Source: Burkholderiales bacterium (GTDB lineage: Bacteria > Pseudomonadota > Gammaproteobacteria > Burkholderiales > SG8-39). Taken from it: a stretch of DNA of 7,220 nt. The translations under genes were made by a program, and so were the position numbers. The notes under the pieces are model-generated. The model ran no database searches. It was not told the origin of the DNA and worked only from the letters and a program-made list of their open reading frames with translations. Of this stretch, positions 1-4,759 are shown piece by piece. Numbering within the stretch: the stretch's first letter is position 1; each line of letters begins with the position of its first letter. The stretch spans positions 1 through 7,220 of the forward strand of contig JAICPQ010000141.1 of the NCBI GenBank assembly GCA_025929745.1, read 5' to 3'.

Positions 1-463
1 CATCGAGGACCACACCGGTGCTGGCAAGCACACGGACGCGCCGCAGAGCCTTTATCCCGTCGAGGTCGCCGCCGAGCGCGTTCGCGCCGCGGTCGCCGCG
101 CGCACTAATCCGGACTTCCTGATCGTCGCGCGCTCGGACGCCTTCTGGGTGCATCGCGACCTCGACGACTGCATCGCGCGCCTCGAGCGCTACGCCGCCG
201 CGGGCGCCGACATGGTGTTCCCGACGATGGTCGGTCCGGCCGAGCTCGCCGAGGTGCGCCGGCGCGTCGGGAAGCCGCTGATGATCGTGAACAACGCCGA
301 GGACCGGCACGAAGGCGCGGCGATCGTCCTCTACTACGCCTTCTCCATCGCGCACCAATACGCCGCGCTCGCGCGCGCTCTCGCTGACGGCAAGCTTGCA
401 GCGCAGACCGGACCTCTCGAAGAGTTTCTCGGCTATAAGGACGCCGGGAGGAGGACCTCATGA
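1..463 (+). CDS. Isocitrate lyase/PEP mutase superfamily protein, C-terminal part (5' end cut by window edge)
   Basis: The frame is open from base 2 to the TGA at 461-463, giving 153 residues; the N-terminal half lies outside the window. The visible part begins with IEDH, followed by GKH at residues 8-10. This corresponds to the IED(Q) strand and catalytic-loop region of the superfamily. ARSDA at residues 43-47 matches the family's ARTDA strand, and an AGAD(M)VF strand follows at 67-73. Known members cleave or form C-C or C-P bonds in 2-hydroxy or 2-oxo dicarboxylates using Mg2+, for example methylisocitrate lyase, oxaloacetate decarboxylase and dimethylmalate lyase. I cannot tell the substrate from this half. 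The superfamily's usual KKCGH is not seen in that form, so a true isocitrate or methylisocitrate lyase is less likely than a carboxyvinyl-carboxyphosphonate phosphorylmutase or oxaloacetate decarboxylase type (inference). The stop overlaps the next start as ATGA, so the two genes are probably cotranscribed and translationally coupled. Confidence 0.88.
   Translation, partial: IEDHTGAGKHTDAPQSLYPVEVAAERVRAAVAARTNPDFLIVARSDAFWVHRDLDDCIARLERYAAAGADMVFPTMVGPAELAEVRRRVGKPLMIVNNAEDRHEGAAIVLYYAFSIAHQYAALARALADGKLAAQTGPLEEFLGYKDAGRRTS
449..454 (+). promoter_or_regulatory. Shine-Dalgarno site for the Bug-family gene
   Basis: A perfect AGGAGG lies five bases before the ATG at 460, inside the last codons of the lyase gene. 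It fixes the start of the binding-protein gene and supports coupling to the lyase. Confidence 0.8.
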
Positions 464-1407
464 AGTTACTGCTGGGAATACTGCTCGGCGTTTCCACGGG
501 TCTTGCGTCAGCGCAATACCCGAACAAACCCATCCGCTTCATCGTCGGCTTTCCGCCGGGCGGCTCCGCCGATCCGACGACGCGGATCGTCGGCGCGGCG
601 CTCCAGGAGCAGCTCGGCCAACCGGTCGTGGTGGAGAACCGCCCCGGCGCGGACAGCGCGATCGCGGCCGAGCAGGTATCGAAGATGGCGCCCGACGGCT
701 ACACCATCATGTTCGCGTCGAATAGCGCGATGACAGCGGCGGTCGCGCTCAAGAAAAACCCAAGCTACGACCCGCTCAAGGACTTCACGCCGATCTCGAT
801 GGTGGGGCGCGCCACGGTGTTCTTCTACGTGCATCCGTCGGTGCCCGCGACGACGCTCAAGGACTTCGTCGCGCATGCGAAAGCGAATCCCGGCAAGCTC
901 GTCTACGGCACCGGCAATCCGCTTTCGATCCTCTACGGGCAGCAGTTCATGAACGCCACCGGCATCCAGTGGTTGCACGTCCCCTACAAGGGCGAGGGCC
1001 CGCTCAATCCCGACATCCTCGCCGGTCGCGTGCATGCATCGTTCCTCAGTACTGCGTCGGCGATCTCGAACGCGAAGGAAGGACGTCTGCGCCCGCTCGC
1101 CGTGCTCCTCAACAAGCGCAGCCCGCTACTCCCCGAGGTCCCGACCATCGACGAAGCCGGCGTGCCGGAGGTCACCGTGCGCCAGTGGGCCGGCGTGTTC
1201 GGTCCGCCGAAGATGCCGCCCGAGATCGTCGAGCGCCTGAACCGCGAAGTGAACGCCGTGCTCAAGCGCCCCGACGTCCTCGAAAAGCTGCAAACCTACG
1301 GCTACGCCGCCGAGGGCTCCACGCCCGAGCGCCTCGCCGAAATCAACCGCACCGACTTGGAGCTCTGGCGCCGCCTGGTAAAGGAAGCAGGACTACCCCT
1401 CGATTAA
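460..1407 (+). CDS. Bug-family tripartite tricarboxylate transporter substrate-binding protein
   Basis: This is a 315-residue periplasmic solute-binding protein, of normal family length (about 320). A Sec signal peptide is visible: MKLLL, a hydrophobic stretch to about residue 16, then a likely cleavage after LASA (residue 18) before QYPNKPIR. Family signatures appear in order: the PIRFIVGFPPGGSAD ligand loop (24-38), VENRPGA (58-64), the DGYT strand (79-82), VPYKG (174-178), and LLPEVPTIDEAGVP (223-236). Bug proteins bind small carboxylates such as tricarboxylates, amino acids and nicotinate, and deliver them to TctA/TctB membrane partners. No tctA or tctB is in this window, and many Bug proteins in Burkholderiales are such orphans. 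The overlap with an isocitrate-lyase-type enzyme suggests the ligand is an organic acid processed by that enzyme (inference). The start is secure from AGGAGG at 449-454 and the signal peptide. The gene ends one base before the palindrome at 1408. Confidence 0.95.
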   Translation: MKLLLGILLGVSTGLASAQYPNKPIRFIVGFPPGGSADPTTRIVGAALQEQLGQPVVVENRPGADSAIAAEQVSKMAPDGYTIMFASNSAMTAAVALKKNPSYDPLKDFTPISMVGRATVFFYVHPSVPATTLKDFVAHAKANPGKLVYGTGNPLSILYGQQFMNATGIQWLHVPYKGEGPLNPDILAGRVHASFLSTASAISNAKEGRLRPLAVLLNKRSPLLPEVPTIDEAGVPEVTVRQWAGVFGPPKMPPEIVERLNREVNAVLKRPDVLEKLQTYGYAAEGSTPERLAEINRTDLELWRRLVKEAGLPLD

Positions 1408-1490
1408 CCAACCCTAATTCGGGGTCAGGGTGCGAATTGCGTTAATCCGCGAATTCGGACCCTGACCCCGAATTCCGTTGGGTATTAGGG
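1408..1490. repeat. Long imperfect intergenic palindrome, REP-like
   Basis: A perfect 16-bp inverted repeat (aattcggggtcagggt at 1416-1431, complement at 1459-1474) forms the core. After one G/G mismatch (1432/1458), six more pairs follow (1433-1438 with 1452-1457). With one bulged base, three more pairs form (1439-1441 with 1448-1450), closing a six-base loop TTAATC (1442-1447). Outside the core, ccctaat (1412-1418) is repeated inverted as attaggg (1484-1490), and ccaac (1408-1412) as gttgg (1477-1481). The element fills the gap between two convergent genes. The GGGGTCAGGGT core resembles palindromes that I associate from memory with IS200-like/REP-associated (RAYT) transposases in proteobacteria; no transposase is present here. 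It could also terminate or protect both converging transcripts. The stem is directly seen; mobility is inference. Confidence 0.75.
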
Positions 1491-1964
1491 CCACGGCGTT
1501 GGTTTGAGCGACGACGGCAGGTATAGCGGATGGGCCGGCTGTCCGGCGCCGTTCATTCGCAGAACGTGCAGCGCAATCCGTTGCTGCTTTAGAAGCGCTT
1601 TCACACCTTCGGCTCTCTCCGCGTGTAATCCATGATTGCCCCACGCGCACACGACGAGCTTCGCGCCTCTTGCCGCCTTCACGATCGCGGCGTCGTTTCC
1701 GCGGCCTATCGGATCGTCGACGGTTTTCAAAGCCGCGGGATCCGTCGAGCGCCAGCCGAAGATGTTGGTAACGACGAGCGCGCCGAAGCCCCAGCGCTCG
1801 GCGTAGTTGCGCGCGCGCGTACACGACGGGTCGAGCTTGAACTGGTCCGCGGTACTGGGATTGAGCATGAGGAAATTCGCGACCGGCTTCGCCTCGTCCC
1901 AGCAGCGCCACAGGAGGTAGCGCCAGCGCCGGCAACGCGAGAACTTGGCGCCCGCCGGCGTCAT
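1485..1964 (-). CDS. DUF1643 family protein
   Basis: This 159-residue protein matches the DUF1643 pattern along its length: RYLLWRCWD (15-23), FLMLNPSTAD (31-40), a DPS motif (45-47), WGFGALVVTNIFGWRSTDP (58-76), DDPIGRGND (83-91), VVCAWGNHG (104-112), and the C-terminal GQPAHPLYL (141-149). The biochemical function of DUF1643 is not established to my knowledge; it is a small soluble domain found in bacteria and phages. The conserved NPSTAD, WGxHG and HPLYL motifs look like a nucleotide- or sugar-phosphate-binding fold, but that is a guess. The ATG overlaps the stop of the upstream HNH gene (ATGA, 1964-1961), so translation is likely coupled; the only ribosome-site sequence is an A-rich GAAGAAAAAG run coding for the HNH protein's lysine tail. 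The TAA stop (1487-1485) falls inside the outer arm of the palindrome at 1408-1490. Confidence 0.88.
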   Translation of the reverse strand: MTPAGAKFSRCRRWRYLLWRCWDEAKPVANFLMLNPSTADQFKLDPSCTRARNYAERWGFGALVVTNIFGWRSTDPAALKTVDDPIGRGNDAAIVKAARGAKLVVCAWGNHGLHAERAEGVKALLKQQRIALHVLRMNGAGQPAHPLYLPSSLKPTPWP

Positions 1965-2269
1965 TTCTTTTTCTTCAGCATTTCCGCCAGGCCTTCGAGC
2001 GGCCGGTGCTGCGCCGGTTTTGGATCGAGTTCGGGCTCGGTCCCCGATTTGAAATCCTCAAACCGGGCGTGCTCGTTTTCGTGGCAGTAGATGCACAGGA
2101 GCTCCCAGTTCGAGCCGTCCGCGGGATTGTTGTCATGGTTGCCGTCCCGGTGATGCACGGTGAGCTCGCGCAGGCGCTTTCCTTCGAACTCGCGGCCGCA
2201 GCGCGCGCAGATGTGCGGCAGCAGCCTGAGCGCGGGTTCCCGGTACGAGGCGTCCGGATGTTTCGCCAT
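1961..2269 (-). CDS. yajD: HNH nuclease family protein, YajD type
   Basis: This 102-residue protein closely resembles E. coli YajD in layout. Visible features are a CxxC zinc knuckle (C21, C24), RELTVHHRDGNHDNNP (34-49) with the HNH histidine pair H39/H40, DGSNWELLC (51-59) carrying the motif asparagine N54, and the second knuckle with final histidine CIYCHENEH (C59, C62, H63, H67). A basic KKKK tail ends the protein, as in YajD. HNH proteins of this fold bind a divalent metal and nick or cut nucleic acid; YajD itself has no well-defined cellular role that I know of. It overlaps the DUF1643 gene by four bases and is likely the first gene of that pair. The start at 2269 fits the family's N-terminus (YREPALRLLPHICARC), but no clear Shine-Dalgarno site precedes it. 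It is divergent from the DUF2171 gene across 74 bases. Confidence 0.9.
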   Translation of the reverse strand: MAKHPDASYREPALRLLPHICARCGREFEGKRLRELTVHHRDGNHDNNPADGSNWELLCIYCHENEHARFEDFKSGTEPELDPKPAQHRPLEGLAEMLKKKK

Positions 2270-2332
2270 GCCGAAACGATACCGCGCGGGCGCGCGGCTT
2301 GCTCGTACCTGTTTTCGCAGTTCACCCCAACG

Positions 2333-2338
2333 AAGGAG
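2333..2338 (+). promoter_or_regulatory. Shine-Dalgarno site choosing the DUF2171 start
   Basis: AAGGAG lies five bases before the ATG at 2344. It decides against the longer frame that could begin with TTG at 2299, whose extra 15 residues do not belong to the DUF2171 domain. Confidence 0.75.
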
Positions 2339-2343
2339 CTCCC

Positions 2344-2574
2344 ATGAATCTCTCCAGCATCCGCGAAAAGATGAAAGTCGTCGGTTCCGACCGGCAGCCC
2401 GTCGGCACGGTCGACCATATCGAAGGCGACGAGATCAAGCTGATGAAGAACGACCCGCAGGCGAACGGCCAGCACCACTACATCCCGTCCGACTGGGTCG
2501 AGAAGATCGAGGGCGACCAGGTGCGTCTCAACAAGAGCTCGAGCGAAGCCTGCTCGGAGTGGCGCTCCGACTAG
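2344..2574 (+). CDS. DUF2171 domain-containing protein
   Basis: This is a 76-residue soluble protein. The pattern MKVVGSDRQPVGTVDHIEGDEIKL (from residue 10) followed by HHYIPSDWVEKIEGDQVRLNK (44-64) is the DUF2171 signature: a short beta-rich, PRC-barrel-like fold with a repeated 'V-G-x-D ... I-x-L' arrangement and the HHYIP-x-x-WV strand. The function is unknown. In many proteobacteria such proteins are encoded singly, and related PRC-barrel-like proteins have been tied to stress or envelope functions, but nothing here fixes the role. The gene stands alone between a divergent HNH gene and a convergent helicase gene. Its TAG stop shares the palindrome CTAG (2571-2574) with the TAG stop of the helicase on the other strand. 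The C-terminus (from S65) is polar and contains a single cysteine. Confidence 0.85.
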   Translation: MNLSSIREKMKVVGSDRQPVGTVDHIEGDEIKLMKNDPQANGQHHYIPSDWVEKIEGDQVRLNKSSSEACSEWRSD

Positions 2575-4514
2575 GTCCACATCCCGCGTAGGCGGGACGC
2601 CACATCCACCCGCCCTCCGGAGACGACCACGTCCTCCGGGGCGGCGGCTTCACCCCACGCGACCGGCTCCATGCAGGCGAGCACCGCCTGCGTCATGAAG
2701 CGGCTCTTCGCGCCGTACACGTGGCGGTCGCCCATGCGCGATTGCGCCGCGACGTAGTACTTGAGCGGCGCGATGACGTGGAGCTCGCTCTTCGCGCGCG
2801 TCATCGCGACGTAGAGGAGCCGGCGCTCCTCGTCGATCAGCTCGGCGCGCCCCGTGGAGAACTCGGACGGGAAGTTGCCGTCGGCGACGTTCAGGATGTG
2901 CACCGACTCCCATTCCTGCCCCTTTGCGGAATGCACGGTGGAGAGCACGAGGTAATCCTCGTCGAGGTACGGCTCGCCCGATAGGTCGCCGGTGGCCTGC
3001 GGCGGATCGAGCGCCATCTCGGTGAGGAAGGTGGCGCGGTCGCCGAACTGACCCGCGATCTTCTCCAGCTGCTGCAGATCGCCCGCGCGCACCTGCGCCG
3101 CGTCGTAGATGCGTTCGAGGTGCGGCAGGTACCACTCGCGCACGCGCTGCACCTGGCCCTGCCACGGCGCCTCGGCGAGGTACTGCAGGAGCGCGTTGAG
3201 ATCCGCCGCTCCGGTCTGCAGCGTGCTCCACGCGTAGGCGTCGGACTCGAAGCGCGTGAACGTGCGCGCCGCGCCCGCCGGTCCCACGCCCGGAAGGAGC
3301 TGCAGCGCGCGGAACGCCGTGACGCGGTTCTGCGGGTTATCGGCCCAGCGCAGCACCGCAAGCATGTCTTTTACGTGAGCCGCCTCGAGGAACTTCAGCC
3401 CTCCGTATTTCACGTACGGAATATTCCTGCGCACCAGCTCGAGCTCGAGCAGATCGGAATGGTGCGAAGCGCGAAAGAGCACCGCCTGATTTCGCAACAG
3501 CACGCCGCGCTCGCGCGCCTCCAGCACGCGCGTCACCACGTACTGCGCCTGCCCTTCGTCGTCGGCGACCGTCACGTACCGCGGCTTTGCGCCGAGCTTC
3601 TTCCTGGAATACAGGCTCTTGCCGATGAGAGCGTTGGCCGCATCCAGGATCTGCTGCGTCGAGCGGTAGTTCTCCTCCAGCGGAACCACCGTGGCCTGGT
3701 ATTGCTTTTCGAACCCGCGGATGTTTTCGACTGTCGCGGCTCGAAAAGAGTAGATCGCCTGCGCGTCGTCGCCGACCACCGTGACGCCCTCGCCGGTGGG
3801 CTTGAGCTTTAACAAGATCTCGGCCTGCAGGATGTTGGTGTCCTGGTATTCGTCGACCAACACGTGGTCGAAGCGCGCGCCGATCTCGGCGGCGAGCGCC
3901 TCGTCCTGCATCATCGCGTGCCAGTAGAGAAGAAGATCGTCGTAATCGAGCGCCTGGTTCTGGATCTTCTTCTCGACGTAGGCGCGGAAGAGGCCGGTCA
4001 GCTCACCTTCCCAATCCGCGCACCACGGGAACATGAGCGAGAGGGTCTCCGGGAGGGGGCGCTGTGTGTTCACGCGGTGCGAATAGATCGAGAGACAGGT
4101 GTCCTTGCGCGGGAAGCGCTTCTCGGACTTCGAAAGGCCGCGCTCGTGGCGCACGATGTCCATCAGATCCGCCGCATCGCCGCGATCGAGCACGCTGAAG
4201 CTCTCGGCGAGGCCGATGCGCTTCGCGTGCTTGCGGATCAGCCGGTTCGCGATCGAGTGGAAAGTGCCCGACCACGGCAGGCGCACCTCCTTCTTCACCT
4301 CGGCGACGATGCGGTTCGCGCGCCGCGTCATCTCGAGCGCCGCGCGGCGGGTGAACGTCAGCAACAGGATGCGTTCAGGCGCCGTACCTCTCAGGACCAG
4401 ATGTGCAACGCGATGCGCGAGGGTGTTCGTCTTTCCGGTGCCCGCGCCGGCGAGGATGAGAAGCGGCGCGGGACCCGCATGCGCAGCTTCACGCTGTCTT
4501 GTATTGAGCTCCAC
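2571..4514 (-). CDS. UvrD/Rep-family (SF1A) ATP-dependent DNA helicase
   Basis: This 647-residue helicase carries every SF1A motif in order: Q motif LNTRQREA (3-10), Walker A AGAGTGKT (22-29), Ia LLLTFTRRAALEM (50-62), Ib-like TFHSIANRLIRKHA (84-97), LDYDDLLL (189-196), motif II DEYQD (221-225), III VVGDDAQAIYSFRAA (246-260), IV LEENYRST (279-286), V STVHSAKGQEWE (525-536), and VI EERRLLYVAMTRAK (562-575). Family members translocate 3' to 5' on single-stranded DNA and act in excision repair, replication restart and removal of recombinase filaments. It is shorter than UvrD (about 720) and ends soon after domain 2A, with no C-terminal Tudor-like extension, so it is more likely a paralogue than the main UvrD (inference). 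The start codon is GTG at 4514: an in-frame TAA occurs seven codons upstream and LN begins the Q motif at residue 3. No Shine-Dalgarno precedes it. A strong SOS box ends six bases before the start, so the gene is probably under LexA control. Confidence 0.95.
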   Translation of the reverse strand: MELNTRQREAAHAGPAPLLILAGAGTGKTNTLAHRVAHLVLRGTAPERILLLTFTRRAALEMTRRANRIVAEVKKEVRLPWSGTFHSIANRLIRKHAKRIGLAESFSVLDRGDAADLMDIVRHERGLSKSEKRFPRKDTCLSIYSHRVNTQRPLPETLSLMFPWCADWEGELTGLFRAYVEKKIQNQALDYDDLLLYWHAMMQDEALAAEIGARFDHVLVDEYQDTNILQAEILLKLKPTGEGVTVVGDDAQAIYSFRAATVENIRGFEKQYQATVVPLEENYRSTQQILDAANALIGKSLYSRKKLGAKPRYVTVADDEGQAQYVVTRVLEARERGVLLRNQAVLFRASHHSDLLELELVRRNIPYVKYGGLKFLEAAHVKDMLAVLRWADNPQNRVTAFRALQLLPGVGPAGAARTFTRFESDAYAWSTLQTGAADLNALLQYLAEAPWQGQVQRVREWYLPHLERIYDAAQVRAGDLQQLEKIAGQFGDRATFLTEMALDPPQATGDLSGEPYLDEDYLVLSTVHSAKGQEWESVHILNVADGNFPSEFSTGRAELIDEERRLLYVAMTRAKSELHVIAPLKYYVAAQSRMGDRHVYGAKSRFMTQAVLACMEPVAWGEAAAPEDVVVSGGRVDVASRLRGMWT

Positions 4515-4520
4515 GCCGAG

Positions 4521-4540
4521 TACTGTACATATTTACAGTT
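4521..4540 (-). promoter_or_regulatory. LexA-binding site (SOS box) of the helicase gene
   Basis: The palindromic pattern CTGT-N8-ACAG is exact (CTGT 4523-4526, ACAG 4535-4538) with an AT-rich centre ACATATTT. Over 20 bases it matches the E. coli consensus TACTGTATATATATACAGTA at 17 positions. It lies six bases upstream of the helicase GTG. LexA is known to repress uvrD and other repair genes through such boxes in proteobacteria, so the helicase is likely induced by DNA damage. Because the site is palindromic it could also control a plus-strand transcript. Confidence 0.85.
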
Positions 4541-4550
4541 CGACGGGCAA
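4522..4550 (-). promoter_or_regulatory. Putative sigma-70 promoter of the helicase, overlapping the SOS box
   Basis: On the minus strand TTGCCC (4550-4545; 4 of 6 to TTGACA) is followed after 17 bases by TACAGT (4527-4522; 4 of 6 to TATAAT). The -10 element lies inside the SOS box, the usual arrangement for LexA repression. Transcription would begin about seven bases later, at or next to the GTG start, which predicts a leaderless or nearly leaderless mRNA. The element matches are moderate. Confidence 0.45.
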
Positions 4551-4578
4551 AAAAGAAGCCGTCCGAAGACGGCCTCTT
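4549..4578 (-). terminator. Intrinsic terminator with UUCG loop
   Basis: Read on the minus strand, AAGAGGCCGTC, loop TTCG, then GACGGCTTCTT form an 11-bp stem with one wobble or mismatch position. A T-run (4554-4549) follows at once. This is a classic rho-independent terminator with a stable tetraloop. It lies 182 bases after the protease stop and ends where the helicase -35 element begins. It terminates either read-through from the protease gene or a small RNA made from 4580-4640. Confidence 0.85.
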
Positions 4579-4640
4579 AGGGGTGAGCCATTATCCAAGG
4601 GAGGGAGGATGAATGGCTCGGGGGGGAAGCCGCATTGTGC
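4549..4640 (-). ncRNA. Candidate small RNA with C-rich, anti-Shine-Dalgarno-like loop
   Basis: Upstream of the UUCG terminator on the minus strand is an 8-bp perfect hairpin GAGCCATT/AATGGCTC (4619-4612 with 4592-4585). Its 19-base loop contains CCTCCCTCCC. A loop of this kind can pair with ribosome-binding sites, and a two-hairpin layout (C-rich seed loop, then terminator) is common for trans-acting bacterial small RNAs. A weak promoter may lie just upstream: GTGACA (4665-4660; 5 of 6 to TTGACA), 17 bases, then TATGCA (4642-4637; 3 of 6). The 5' end given is approximate. The same strand also holds a 26-codon reading frame (ATG 4657 to TAA 4577) with GGGGTGA five bases before its ATG, so the transcript might encode a peptide instead of, or as well as, acting as RNA. 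No named family is recognised. Confidence 0.4.
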
Positions 4641-4647
4641 ATACCTG

Positions 4648-4681
4648 GCGCGGTCATGTATGTCACCCCGCGCGTCTTTTT
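4648..4681 (+). terminator. Terminator-like hairpin on the plus strand
   Basis: GCGCGG (4648-4653) pairs with CCGCGC (4668-4673) across a 14-base loop, and GTCTTTTT follows (4674-4681). This is a plausible intrinsic terminator for plus-strand transcription, although the loop is large. No annotated plus-strand gene precedes it here, as both flanking genes are on the minus strand. Confidence 0.4.
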
Positions 4682-4715
4682 GCTGTAAATGATGCGCTAC
4701 AGGCCCGTCCCGACG

Positions 4716-4748
4716 GCCCAGAGCCCTGAATTCATTGGGGCTCCGGGC
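4716..4748 (-). other. Stem-loop just downstream of the protease stop
   Basis: GCCC-A-GAGCCC (4716-4726) pairs with GGGCTC-C-GGGC (4738-4748), a 10-bp stem with one internal mismatch. It begins 12 bases after the protease TAG on the minus strand. No T-run follows it, so it is not a standard intrinsic terminator; it may protect the 3' end of the protease mRNA or be part of a Rho-dependent end. Confidence 0.45.
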
Positions 4749-4759
4749 TCGCGTTTCGC

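Noticed and set aside
1485..2269. Restriction-modification or CRISPR-linked defence system around the HNH gene
   Set aside because: No methyltransferase, Cas protein, direct-repeat array or specificity subunit is present. The HNH protein fits the common YajD type, so only the pairing with DUF1643 is reported.
2299..2343. A longer DUF2171 start at TTG 2299
   Set aside because: The AAGGAG at 2333-2338 and the domain boundary both point to ATG 2344; the extra 15 residues match nothing.
3120..4580. Two long plus-strand open frames opposite the helicase (3120-3812 and 3864-4580)
   Set aside because: Both are antisense to a helicase with every SF1A motif intact, are His/Arg/Leu-rich as expected for antisense frames in GC-rich genes, and show no recognisable domain or ribosome site.
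4609..4729. Plus-strand mini-frames (ATG 4609, 27 codons; ATG 4613, 38 codons) behind a GGGAGGGAGG run
   Set aside because: The strong purine run mimics a ribosome site, but both frames run through the plus-strand terminator-like hairpin at 4648-4681, and the purines are the complement of the C-rich loop in the minus-strand hairpin. There is no recognisable peptide.
4699..4735. In-frame TAG read-through (ATG 4735 to TAA 4577, minus strand) as a recoded protein
   Set aside because: The frame has few stops because of GC-rich composition. No selenocysteine element applies to TAG, and nothing suggests pyrrolysine or suppression in this organism.
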